Assembly (NCBI RefSeq): GCF_043780375.1
Contig: NZ_JAYWCU010000120.1
Coordinates: forward strand, 54,261 to 118,260
Reading direction: 5' to 3'
Origin: Emticicia sp043780375
GTDB lineage: Bacteria > Bacteroidota > Bacteroidia > Cytophagales > Spirosomataceae
Length of the DNA: 64,000 bases
Each line of letters starts with the position of its first letter. Position 1 is the stretch's first letter. The translations under genes were made by a program, and so were the position numbers. This document shows positions 1 to 9,113 of this stretch, piece by piece. The notes under the pieces are model-generated. The model saw only the letters and a list, made by a program, of their open reading frames with translations. It was not told where the DNA came from and did no database searches.

Positions 1-3000
1 AATAAAGATAGAATCTGCTTTGTTTTTCTGAAATCTTTCTACCAAAACATCTCTTTGTTTGCGTTCAATTCCACCGTGTAGAAATAGCGGTTCAACCCAA
101 AATCTATCTTTTATGAACTCAACCAAAAGTTTGCCCATTTCACGATATTGAGTAAAAATAAGCACTTTTTCGTTGGCTTCTTGAATGTTTTCTAAGAGTT
201 CTATCAACATTTGCACTTTCCCCGACTCTTCCAATAGCTTTTTGCCTTTACCTAAATATTGATGTGGATGATTGCCCACTTGTTTCAATGCCGTCATTAG
301 TTTCAACACCAAACCTTTGCGAGCAATGCCTTCGTTCTCTTCGATATCTTTCAGGCTTTGCTGCACCACGCTTTCATAAAGGGCGGCTTGCTCTTTACTT
401 AGATTTGTATAATGATTGTTTTCGATTTTATCAGGCAAATCGCTGATGATACTTTTGTCTGTTTTTAGTCTTCTAAGCAAAAAGGGAGCAGTGATTTTTT
501 TGAAAATTTGGAGTTTTTCTTGGCTATGTTCTAATTGTATTGGTTTGGTAAATTCGTTTGTAAATTTGCTTAAATTACCCAAATAACCCTTGTTCGTAAA
601 ATCAAGAATGCTCCAAAATTCGCTCAAACGATTTTCTACGGGCGTACCACTCATAGCAATTTTAATATCCGATTTAAGGCTTTTTATTGCTTTCGTTTGC
701 TCCGTATCTGGGTTTTTGATGTTTTGAGCTTCATCAATCGCTACGCAATACCAATTTATTTTCTTGAAAATATCCGCATCACTTCGCACCGTTCCGTAGG
801 TGGTTATCACCAAATCAACAGGATTTTCATTGTCTTTAATTTCTAATTTTCGTTTCGGTCCATGATAAATATGAAAAGTTAAATCGGGAGCAAAACGATT
901 GATTTCTTTTTGCCAGTTGGTCAAAAGCGTAGTCGGAACTACTATCAAAGCCTTATTTTTGACAAAAGCCCCTTCTTGCTTAAACTTCAACAAAAGCGTA
1001 ATTACTTGCAAAGTTTTACCCAAACCCATGTCGTCGGCAATCAAACTGCCAAAGCCCAATTTAGTATTTTTTACCATCCATTCATAGCCACGTAATTGGT
1101 AAGGGCGGAGTTCGGCATGAAGGTTTTCGGGCAGTTTTACATTGCTTGGACTCGTCAAATCTTTTAATAATTCGACAACTTCGGGCGAAAGTCCAACCTT
1201 TGAACCTTGATATTCTTCGGCAAGGGCCGTTTTGAGCAAATCTGCACCTGTGAGTTTCGGTGGATTTTCAAGGCGTTTTTTTAGTTTTTCAAGTTCATCT
1301 TGCTCAATTAACACGTACCTATCTTTGATTTTCACTAAGCCTTTCATACCTTTAATCAGACTTTCAAATTCATTCCACGACAATAATTCTTCGCCAACGG
1401 CAATTTGCCAATTAAAAGAAAGCATATCGTCGAGGTGTATAAAACCGCCTACTTGAGAAGCCTTTTTTGATTTTATTGTGCCAGAAACCTGAGGTTTTAT
1501 CCAATGTTTCAGCGATTTTGGCAATAGAATCTGAATCCCAAAAAGTTGCAAAGTAGGCAATATTTCGAGCAGCACGCCCACAAATTCTTCGCTGTCAAAT
1601 TGCATTTTTCGACTGCCTTTCATTTGCAAATACTTCTCTAAAGCAGGGAAATGATTGGAAAGCAACAATAAATCTTGCAAAACCTCAAAACGTATGTTTT
1701 CATAAAGTTTCTTTTGCAAAATTTCCTGAAATTCAATCGGTTCTTTCTGTTGTTCGTGGCGATTTTGCACCAAAACATCTACCACAAAATTACCTTGTTC
1801 GGGATTTTCTTCTACCCTCAATATTGGCACAAAATCTTTTTGGGTAATGTAATAATTATTCAACCAAGTCTGAATAGCTATTGGCGTTTCTTTCTCTCGA
1901 AAACCTTTAAATTCATACGGAGTTTGTTGAAAGAAAAATCCGTCCCACATATCAAATGAAACCTTACCTCTGTAAAAATCACCCATCGGAATTGTGAACT
2001 GATTTACATATTCATTGAGCATGAGCGAACAAAGCGTCATTATTTGCTCATCGGGCGTTTGGTAAAGCGTTTTTTTCTTGGTTTGAAATTGAATTATATT
2101 TGACGGAGTCGCTCGTGAAAGGGTAGTAAGAATGTCTTTTATTTCGGTATTATTGATTGCAGGAAGCCACCTGATGAAATATTCATCGCCGGTGCTTTTC
2201 AATAATTGTGGGATAATTGCTCCATTTTCAAACAATTTCAAACAAAATTGATGCGAAATTTTCAAAACTCGAAAAGCATCTGACATTCGGGCGAAATATT
2301 TTTCGTCGCTTGTATATAGTGTATTTAGCAATTTCTCGAGTGTAACTTTTTCGTAATTCTGTAATTCTCCGTCGGTGGAAATAAACCTAAATTCTGAGAT
2401 TTGGGCAGTTTCTGAAACAAATATTTCCAGGTTATCACCCAAAATCAAGCCTTCAATGAGTTCTTTTTTCTCTTCATTTTTCCATTTATTAAGCTCTTTT
2501 GGTAATAATTTATAGGCTTTTTCGAGATTTTTCTTGAAATCCTTTTCCGAAAAAATCGGGCTTCCTTGAATGATTTTCAAGAGTTTATCAGACATTGGCT
2601 CAATGTATGAAAAATCAATGTAATCAAAAATATCTTCTTTTATTTCTATAATTTTGGCAGGGTTTTCATCAAAAAACTCACTAAAAGCGTTTACCCGAAT
2701 ACCCGATTTTTTGCCAACCGAATAGCGACTGCTGACTTCGCCCAAAACATCGAAACCATGTAGCTGAAAAACCAAAAATGGATTTTTATCAATTTCGTTG
2801 GCAATAACATAAATAACAGCAGCCAAATGCTTGCAAGGCACTGCAGAGTCGGGGCAAGAGCAATTCATCGGAAAATCTCGCCAAGATTTTGGGAAAAGTG
2901 GAATATTTTCTTTCTCGGCAAATTTTGCTAATCCCTGTGGCAATTCACGGTTTAATAATTTGGCAAGTAAAGTTGGATCGCTCAGAATTTCTTCTAAAAG

Positions 3001-3231
3001 TGCTTGTTTTTGGTTATTTGTAAAAATCGGCACATCAACTCTCACCTTATATGGACGAGGGGCAGAACCTTGTACTTTTGCAACAATAGAATTTATATCA
3101 ATTTCAGTGCTTTTCACTGCACCTTTGTTGGCATAAGTTCTTCCACGGGGCAAGCGATTACCATTATCAATTTTTGAAAGTGAATTGAGCCATTGCTGTC
3201 CCCACCAAGTTTTTCCGTACTGAGTTGCCAT
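1..3231 (-). CDS. SNF2-family helicase with SWIM zinc finger (3' end outside window)
   Basis: The reading frame starts at the ATG at 3231 and stays open for 1077 codons to the left edge, so the C-terminal part of the helicase is missing from the window. Near residues 120-135 there is a C-x-C...C-x-H SWIM zinc-binding motif. A long SNF2-associated region follows, then the ATPase core: Walker A DDMGLGKT near residue 734, the DEAQN box near 831 and SGTPVENR after it. The start of the second RecA domain (VLIFTQYREMGKLL) lies close to the edge. This is the usual architecture of bacterial SWIM-SNF2 ATPases, which translocate on duplex DNA and are linked to transcription or repair. The gene is divergent from the hut operon. 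The family call is firm; the physiological role is unknown. Confidence 0.9.
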   Translation of the reverse strand, partial: MATQYGKTWWGQQWLNSLSKIDNGNRLPRGRTYANKGAVKSTEIDINSIVAKVQGSAPRPYKVRVDVPIFTNNQKQALLEEILSDPTLLAKLLNRELPQGLAKFAEKENIPLFPKSWRDFPMNCSCPDSAVPCKHLAAVIYVIANEIDKNPFLVFQLHGFDVLGEVSSRYSVGKKSGIRVNAFSEFFDENPAKIIEIKEDIFDYIDFSYIEPMSDKLLKIIQGSPIFSEKDFKKNLEKAYKLLPKELNKWKNEEKKELIEGLILGDNLEIFVSETAQISEFRFISTDGELQNYEKVTLEKLLNTLYTSDEKYFARMSDAFRVLKISHQFCLKLFENGAIIPQLLKSTGDEYFIRWLPAINNTEIKDILTTLSRATPSNIIQFQTKKKTLYQTPDEQIMTLCSLMLNEYVNQFTIPMGDFYRGKVSFDMWDGFFFQQTPYEFKGFREKETPIAIQTWLNNYYITQKDFVPILRVEENPEQGNFVVDVLVQNRHEQQKEPIEFQEILQKKLYENIRFEVLQDLLLLSNHFPALEKYLQMKGSRKMQFDSEEFVGVLLEILPTLQLFGIQILLPKSLKHWIKPQVSGTIKSKKASQVGGFIHLDDMLSFNWQIAVGEELLSWNEFESLIKGMKGLVKIKDRYVLIEQDELEKLKKRLENPPKLTGADLLKTALAEEYQGSKVGLSPEVVELLKDLTSPSNVKLPENLHAELRPYQLRGYEWMVKNTKLGFGSLIADDMGLGKTLQVITLLLKFKQEGAFVKNKALIVVPTTLLTNWQKEINRFAPDLTFHIYHGPKRKLEIKDNENPVDLVITTYGTVRSDADIFKKINWYCVAIDEAQNIKNPDTEQTKAIKSLKSDIKIAMSGTPVENRLSEFWSILDFTNKGYLGNLSKFTNEFTKPIQLEHSQEKLQIFKKITAPFLLRRLKTDKSIISDLPDKIENNHYTNLSKEQAALYESVVQQSLKDIEENEGIARKGLVLKLMTALKQVGNHPHQYLGKGKKLLEESGKVQMLIELLENIQEANEKVLIFTQYREMGKLLVEFIKDRFWVEPLFLHGGIERKQRDVLVERFQKNKADSIFI

Positions 3232-3545
3232 GATTATACCTTAAAATGCTTCTTTATTGATTAATAATTTGTCAAAAACCTTCTTTCTACCTCCTATTCA
3301 TTCTAATTGATAAATTTCGGAACTATCTATAATTTGACATTTTCGAATTTTCATTTATTTCAATTAATCAATTTTAGTGATTAATTAGACACAAAAATAC
3401 TATTTTTTATTATTAAATGAAAGATCGAATTTTGTGTTCAAAAGATACGAGTTTTCAGATTCGAGATTGGGGTAAAGACTTGTCTTAGCTCTAAAATTGA
3501 AACGTTTTCTCAAATCTTACGTCTCGAATCTCATATCTCAAAAAA
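3232..3545. other. Divergent intergenic region between SNF2 gene and hutH
   Basis: This stretch of 314 bases has no convincing gene. It must hold promoters for both flanking genes, but I found no exact TAnnTTTG box. Just before hutH there is a 10-bp inverted repeat (AGATTCGAGA at 3457-3466 and TCTCGAATCT at 3522-3531) whose right arm ends 14 bases before the hutH start codon. It could be a leader hairpin or an operator. Confidence 0.5.
3457..3531 (+). promoter_or_regulatory. Inverted repeat in the hutH leader
   Basis: The arms AGATTCGAGA (3457-3466) and TCTCGAATCT (3522-3531) are exactly complementary and separated by 55 bases. They lie directly upstream of hutH. A function as a regulator-binding site or mRNA hairpin is inference. 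No hut repressor gene lies nearby. Confidence 0.35.
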
Positions 3546-5054
3546 ATGGTAGCAACAACGATTGATAAAGCCCTTCATTTTATCAACAATGATTGGTTGG
3601 ATATTGAAACTCTAAAAAAAATAGCCTCTCACAAGAACGATTTGGTACTTTCGGAAGAAGCAAGGCAGCAAATCAATACTTGTCGAAATTACCTTGATGA
3701 GAAATTAGACAACTCCGATTGCCTTTTTTATGGCATTAATACTGGCTTTGGTTTCTTACAAAATATTGCCATCGACAAAACTCAAATTGCTCAATTGCAA
3801 TACAATTTATTACAATCGCACGCTTGTGGTTTAGGCGATGAAGTGCCCCATGAAATAGTTAAATGGATGCTTTTCCTGAAAATACAATCACTTTCTTATG
3901 GACATTCGGGCGTGCAGGAACAAACCGTTCAACGGTTGATTGATTTTTATAATTATGATATTACGCCTATTATTTATACGCAAGGGTCACTCGGTGCTTC
4001 GGGCGACTTATCACCACTTTCGCATTTGGCTTTGCCTTTGATTGGTTTAGGGGAAGTTTATTTTGAAGGTAAAAGGCAAGCATCAAAAAAAGTGCTATCA
4101 CAATTTGGTTGGCAAGCTATAAAGCTACAAAGTAAAGAAGGAATTGCACTTATTAATGGTACACAATTTATGGCAGCTTACGGTATTTATGGTTTACTAA
4201 AAGCACAAAAAATGCTAAAAACTGCCGATTTGATTGCAGCCATTTCAATTGATGCTTTTGATGCGTCGTTACACCCTTTTCATCCAAAAATTCATTCGAT
4301 ACGCCCACATCAAGGGCAAGTAGAAACAGCCGAAACTATTTGTAACTATTTGATAAACAGCCAAATAACTCATCAAACAAAAACACAAGTACAAGACCCC
4401 TACTCCTTTCGTTGTATTCCACAAGTACATGGGGCTTCTAAAGATTCAGTCACATTTATTGCTAAAACTTTCTTACAAGAAATCAATTCCGTAACCGATA
4501 ACCCCAATATTTTCCCTGACGATGATTTGATTCTTTCTGGTGGAAATTTTCATGGGCAGCCATTGGCTTTAGCTTTTGATTTGATGTGCATGGCAATGGC
4601 CGAAATTGGAAGTATATCAGAAAGACGTACTTATCAATTGCTTTCGGGACAACGTGATTTACCTTTGTTTTTGGTCAAAAATTCAGGTTTACATTCTGGT
4701 CTGATGATTCCACAATATACTGCGGCAGGTATTGTGAGCGAAAATAAACAACTATGCACACCCGCTTGTATCGACTCAATTGTATCATCAAATGGGCAAG
4801 AAGACCATGTAAGTATGGGAGCAAATGCCGCTACCAAATGTCAGCGAGTACTGAATAATGTAGAGCGGATTTTGGCAATTGAGTTGCTTACGGCTACCCA
4901 AGCTCTTGCATTTCGACGACCACTCAAAAGCTCTAAAATTGTAGAAAATATTTACGAAGATTTTCGAAAAAAAGTAGCCTTCAACAACGCCGACCGAGTG
5001 CTTCATAATGATATGAAACACGCAATTGAGTTTTTGAGTATGATAAATATTTAG
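3546..5054 (+). CDS. hutH: Histidine ammonia-lyase
   Basis: Catalyses the first step of histidine degradation, non-oxidative deamination of L-histidine to trans-urocanate in the cytosol. The 502-residue product has the normal HAL length. It carries the A151-S152-G153 triad inside GSLGASGDLSPLSHL, which cyclises to the MIO electrophile, and the N-terminal YGINTGFG motif with the catalytic tyrosine. Conserved later motifs include NPNIFPDDD and SNGQEDHVSMG. It is the first gene of a four-gene operon with hutU, hutI and hutG, which separates it from phenylalanine or tyrosine ammonia-lyases that share the fold. Confidence 0.97.
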   Translation: MVATTIDKALHFINNDWLDIETLKKIASHKNDLVLSEEARQQINTCRNYLDEKLDNSDCLFYGINTGFGFLQNIAIDKTQIAQLQYNLLQSHACGLGDEVPHEIVKWMLFLKIQSLSYGHSGVQEQTVQRLIDFYNYDITPIIYTQGSLGASGDLSPLSHLALPLIGLGEVYFEGKRQASKKVLSQFGWQAIKLQSKEGIALINGTQFMAAYGIYGLLKAQKMLKTADLIAAISIDAFDASLHPFHPKIHSIRPHQGQVETAETICNYLINSQITHQTKTQVQDPYSFRCIPQVHGASKDSVTFIAKTFLQEINSVTDNPNIFPDDDLILSGGNFHGQPLALAFDLMCMAMAEIGSISERRTYQLLSGQRDLPLFLVKNSGLHSGLMIPQYTAAGIVSENKQLCTPACIDSIVSSNGQEDHVSMGANAATKCQRVLNNVERILAIELLTATQALAFRRPLKSSKIVENIYEDFRKKVAFNNADRVLHNDMKHAIEFLSMINI

Positions 5055-5062
5055 CGATTATA

Positions 5063-5094
5063 AATTCCCCTCCATAAAAAAAGGAGGGGGAATT
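5063..5094 (+). promoter_or_regulatory. Hairpin in the hutH-hutU spacer
   Basis: AATTCCCCTCC is followed, after an A-rich loop, by GGAGGGGGAATT, giving a near-perfect 11-bp stem with one bulged G. It sits between the hutH stop and the hutU start. No T-run follows, so it is more likely an mRNA-stability or processing hairpin, or a dispersed palindrome, than a terminator. Confidence 0.5.
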
Positions 5095-5124
5095 ATAAAA
5101 CGAATTAAATAAAATGATGCAATT

Positions 5125-6801
5125 ATGAAAAACATAGCAAACACCTACGATTTCGCAAAATATAAAACACCCACTGGCACTCAAATTACTTGCAAAGGTT
5201 GGGTGCAAGAAGCCGCATTGAGAATGTTACTAAATAACCTCGATCCAGAAGTTGCCGAACGCCCCGAAGACCTCATTGTTTATGGCGGAAGAGGAAAAGC
5301 CGCTCGAAATATTGAAGCTTTAGATTTGATTATCAAGGCATTAAGGAATTTAGAAGATGATGAAACTTTATTGATTCAGTCAGGAAAACCTGTGGGAATT
5401 TTACCCACCCATAAAGATGCCCCAAGAGTTTTGATTTCAAACTCTCAGCTTGTACCAAAGTGGGCAACTTGGGAGCATTTCAATGAATTGGAACAAAAAG
5501 GTTTGATGATGTATGGTCAAATGACAGCTGGCTCATGGATTTATATTGGCTCGCAAGGCATTGTACAAGGCACTTACGAAACCTTTTCGGCAATTGCCAA
5601 AAAGCATTTCTCGAATACCTTAAAAAATACTCTTTCGATAACCGCAGGTTTGGGCGGCATGGGTGGAGCTCAACCATTAGCTGTTACCATGAATGACGGT
5701 GTGTGTTTAGTAGCGGAAGTAGAAGAATGGCGAATACAAAAACGCATCGAAACTTGCTATTTAGATATTTATTTTACTGATATTGATGAGGCAATCGACC
5801 GAGCCATTGAAGCAAAAAATCAAGGTAAGTCATTATCTATTGGCATCAAATGCAATATTATACACCTTTTACTAAGATGTATTGAACGAGATATCGTACC
5901 CGATATTTTGACTGACCAAACATCTGCTCATGACCCTATTATTGGTTATTTTCCACATGAAATTTCGATGGAACAAGCCAATATTTTACGTCAAACAAAT
6001 CCTGCACAATACCTCGAAATGGCAAACCATTCGATGGTAATTCATGTTAAATTAATGTTAGAGTTACAGAAAAAAGGAGCTATTACCTTCGATTATGGCA
6101 ATAATTTGAGAGGGCGAGCCTACGAACAGGGTTTAAAAAATGCTTTTGATTTTCCAGGATTTGTCCCTGCTTATATTCGTCCACTTTTTTGTGAGGGCAA
6201 AGGTCCTTTCCGTTGGGTAGCTCTTTCGGGCGACCCCGAAGATATTAAAGTAACCGATGAATTAATTCTTTCCTTATTCCCCGAAAACGAATCTTTGAAA
6301 CGTTGGATGCTCATGGCACAACAACGCATCGCTTTTCAAGGACTTCCTGCCAGAATCTGTTGGCTGGGGCAAGGCGAAAGAGAAAAAGCAGGTTTGGCAT
6401 TCAATGAATTGGTCAAAACAGGCAAAGTCAAAGCACCTTTGGTGATTGGCAGAGACCATCTGGACACCGGTTCGGTGGCGTCGCCCAACCGAGAAACAGA
6501 AGCCATGCTCGATGGCTCAGATGCCGTAGCCGATTGGCCAGTTTTGAACGCTTTGATAAATACTGCGGGCGGAGCAAGTTGGGTGTCGTTGCATCATGGC
6601 GGTGGTGTTGGCATGGGTTATTCGATTCATGCAGGAATGGTAATTGTAGCCGACGGTACAGAAGATGCCGCCAAAAGATTGAAACGAGTTTTGCATAACG
6701 ACCCTGCCATGGGCGTGATTCGCCATGCCGATGCAGGCTATGATATTGCCAAAGATATGGCTCGCAAACATCGTTTAGATTTGAAAGAAAGACTTTTATA
6801 A
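5125..6801 (+). CDS. hutU: Urocanate hydratase (urocanase)
   Basis: Second enzyme of histidine catabolism; it converts urocanate to 4-imidazolone-5-propanoate using tightly bound NAD+ as an electrophile. The 558-residue length is typical. Visible hallmarks are the nucleotide-binding glycine-rich AGLGGMGGAQPLA, NNLRGRAYEQG, FCEGKGPFRW with a conserved cysteine at residue 356, DHLDTGSVASPNRETEAM and GGGVGMGYSIHAG. The gene follows hutH after a 70-base spacer with a hairpin and precedes hutI by 46 bases, consistent with one transcript. Confidence 0.97.
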   Translation: MKNIANTYDFAKYKTPTGTQITCKGWVQEAALRMLLNNLDPEVAERPEDLIVYGGRGKAARNIEALDLIIKALRNLEDDETLLIQSGKPVGILPTHKDAPRVLISNSQLVPKWATWEHFNELEQKGLMMYGQMTAGSWIYIGSQGIVQGTYETFSAIAKKHFSNTLKNTLSITAGLGGMGGAQPLAVTMNDGVCLVAEVEEWRIQKRIETCYLDIYFTDIDEAIDRAIEAKNQGKSLSIGIKCNIIHLLLRCIERDIVPDILTDQTSAHDPIIGYFPHEISMEQANILRQTNPAQYLEMANHSMVIHVKLMLELQKKGAITFDYGNNLRGRAYEQGLKNAFDFPGFVPAYIRPLFCEGKGPFRWVALSGDPEDIKVTDELILSLFPENESLKRWMLMAQQRIAFQGLPARICWLGQGEREKAGLAFNELVKTGKVKAPLVIGRDHLDTGSVASPNRETEAMLDGSDAVADWPVLNALINTAGGASWVSLHHGGGVGMGYSIHAGMVIVADGTEDAAKRLKRVLHNDPAMGVIRHADAGYDIAKDMARKHRLDLKERLL

Positions 6802-6847
6802 CACTTCTCCAAACCCAGACCTTACAGGTTTTATCTGTTCAAAAAAA

Positions 6848-8077
6848 ATGCTTATAACCAACATCAAACAACTAATCGGAATTAGAGAGAATCCTCACTT
6901 GCTACGAGGTAAGGAAATGGCTATTTTGCCTTTTCTCGAAAATGCCTTTTTAAGAATTGAAAGTGAAAAAATAACCGATTATGGTTTGATGAAAGATTTG
7001 GATTTGACTATTGAAACCAATGATATTTATGACGCAAAAGAAGCTTTTGTAATGCCAACTTGGTGCGATTCGCACACGCATATCGTGTATGCAGGAAGCC
7101 GAGAAAATGAGTTTATTCAAAAAATAAAAGGAGTAAGCTATGAAGAAATTGCCAAAAATGGTGGTGGTATTTTATTCTCTGCCAGGAAACTTAATGAAAC
7201 TTCTGAAGAGGAACTTTTTGAACAAGCATGGAATCGCATAGAAGCCATAAAGAAATTAGGCACTGGAGCAATCGAAATAAAAAGTGGTTATGGACTAAGT
7301 ATTGAAGGCGAACTAAAAATGCTCCGAGTTATAAAAAAACTCAAAAACAAGTCTAATTTGCTTATAAAGGCTACTTTTTTAGCAGCTCATACTTTTCCTT
7401 CGGAATTTAAAAATAATCATCAAGGTTATATCAAGCAAATAATTGATGAGATGTTGCCTATCATTTTCGAAGAAAACTTAGCAAATTACATTGATGTTTT
7501 CTGTGAAAAAGGTTTCTTTTCGATAACAGAAACTGAACAGATTTTAGAAGCAGGCAAGCATTTTGGACTTAAACCAAAAATCCACGCAAATCAGCTTCAT
7601 TGTTCGGGCGGTGTGCAAGTAGGTGTGAAGCATCGAGCCATTTCGGTTGACCACTTGGAAACAATGGGAAATGAGGAAATTGATTGTTTGAAAAACTCAA
7701 ATACCATCGGAACGCTTTTACCATCAGCGGCATTTTTCCTGAGAATGTCGTATCCGCCAGCTCGACAAATGCTCGATGCAAATCTAGCTATTGCATTGGC
7801 AAGCGACTATAATCCTGGCTCTTCGCCAAGTGGAAATATGCCACTTTTGATAGCATTGAGTTGTATTCAAATGAAAATGACTCCCGAAGAAGCCATCAAT
7901 GCAGCTACTTTAAATGGAGCGTATGCCATGGAAGTATCTGACGAAGTTGGAAGTATTACGAAAGGCAAATTAGCCAATTTGATTTTCACAAAAAAAATGC
8001 CTTCACTGGCTTATCTCCCCTACTCTTTCGGTGAAAATTTGATTGATAATATAATGATTCGGGGGAATTTTCAGTAA
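6848..8077 (+). CDS. hutI: Imidazolonepropionase
   Basis: Amidohydrolase-superfamily enzyme that opens the imidazolone ring to give N-formimino-L-glutamate. The 409-residue protein shows the metal-binding H76-x-H78 in CDSHTHIVYAG, the GAIEIKSGYGL segment, KIHANQLH, SVDHLETM, and LASDYNPGSSPSGNMP near the C-terminus, all characteristic of HutI. It is third in the hut operon; hutG starts four bases after its stop. Confidence 0.96.
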   Translation: MLITNIKQLIGIRENPHLLRGKEMAILPFLENAFLRIESEKITDYGLMKDLDLTIETNDIYDAKEAFVMPTWCDSHTHIVYAGSRENEFIQKIKGVSYEEIAKNGGGILFSARKLNETSEEELFEQAWNRIEAIKKLGTGAIEIKSGYGLSIEGELKMLRVIKKLKNKSNLLIKATFLAAHTFPSEFKNNHQGYIKQIIDEMLPIIFEENLANYIDVFCEKGFFSITETEQILEAGKHFGLKPKIHANQLHCSGGVQVGVKHRAISVDHLETMGNEEIDCLKNSNTIGTLLPSAAFFLRMSYPPARQMLDANLAIALASDYNPGSSPSGNMPLLIALSCIQMKMTPEEAINAATLNGAYAMEVSDEVGSITKGKLANLIFTKKMPSLAYLPYSFGENLIDNIMIRGNFQ

Positions 8078-8081
8078 AATT

Positions 8082-9047
8082 ATGCCAAAACTTAAAACAT
8101 ATCAACAAGACGATTTAAGCCAAATAGTCAAAACCCGCATGGGGGAAACAAAATTGGGAGAAAAAATTATTCTAAATTGGCGTGAAGAGAAGGTAAAATT
8201 TGTACTTCTTGGCATTGCCGAAGATATTGGTGTGCGAGTCAATCGGGGTATTGGCGGTACACACACAGCTTGGGAAAGTTTCTTATCGGCATTTCTAAAT
8301 ATTCAAAGCACAAATCAACTTACTGGTGCTGAAATTGGCATTTACGGTAGTCTTTCTTTTGATGAATTGAACGAAAACATTAGCTCAGCAAGCGTTGAAA
8401 TCATTGATAATGAGGTATTTAAAACAATCACCAAGATAGCAGATTTGGGCAAAAAACCGATTGTCATTGGCGGAGGACATAATAATGCTTATCCAATTAT
8501 GAAAGGTATGAGTCAATCGAAAAAACGAGCAATTAATGCTATTAATTTAGATGCTCATAGCGATTTTAGAGCCAAAGAAGGGCGGCACAGTGGCAATGGA
8601 TTTCGGTATGCTTATGAAGAAGGTTTTTTACAGAAATATGCAATTGTGGGTTTACACGAAAACTATAATTCGCAAAACATTCTTGAAGAGATTTCTAAAA
8701 ACCCTGCTATTCAATTTTCGTTTTGGGAAGATATTTTTTTGAGAGAAAACCTGACTTTCAAAGAAGCAATTCAGCAGGCTATTACATTTACTGAAAATGC
8801 TCAGACAGGCATCGAATTAGACTTAGATTGCATCGAAAATATACTTTCCAGTGCCATGACTCCCTCTGGAATTTCTACGACTCATGCACGGCAATTTCTG
8901 CACCAAGTTTCTCAAAATTCAAACGTTTGTTATCTTCATATTTGCGAAGGTGCCACACATTTATCCACAGGACAACAAGATTTTAGGACGGGTAAACTAA
9001 TTAGCTATTTGGTGAGTGATTTTATGAAAGGAATTTTACAAAAATAG
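8082..9047 (+). CDS. hutG: Formimidoylglutamase (arginase/ureohydrolase family)
   Basis: Final step of the pathway: hydrolysis of N-formimino-L-glutamate to glutamate and formamide. The 321-residue protein has the complete binuclear manganese signature of the ureohydrolase family: H133 in GGGHNN, D157-x-H159-x-D161 in DAHSDFR, and D247-x-D249 in ELDLDC. The operon context decides formimidoylglutamase over agmatinase or arginase. Having this enzyme rather than glutamate formimidoyltransferase means the formimino group leaves as formamide and does not enter the folate pool. Confidence 0.92.
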   Translation: MPKLKTYQQDDLSQIVKTRMGETKLGEKIILNWREEKVKFVLLGIAEDIGVRVNRGIGGTHTAWESFLSAFLNIQSTNQLTGAEIGIYGSLSFDELNENISSASVEIIDNEVFKTITKIADLGKKPIVIGGGHNNAYPIMKGMSQSKKRAINAINLDAHSDFRAKEGRHSGNGFRYAYEEGFLQKYAIVGLHENYNSQNILEEISKNPAIQFSFWEDIFLRENLTFKEAIQQAITFTENAQTGIELDLDCIENILSSAMTPSGISTTHARQFLHQVSQNSNVCYLHICEGATHLSTGQQDFRTGKLISYLVSDFMKGILQK

Positions 9048-9100
9048 AACGCAAATTTATCTGATTATTAATAATTCATTAGGAATCTGCGTTCTATTTT
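9041..9100. terminator. Bidirectional terminator between hutG and the GH20 gene
   Basis: AAAATAGAACGCA (9041-9053) and TGCGTTCTATTTT (9088-9100) form a perfect 13-bp stem with an A-tract on one side and a T-tract on the other. It works in both orientations for the convergent genes. The left arm includes the hutG stop codon. Confidence 0.75.
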
Positions 9101-9113
9101 AAAAAATCACAAA

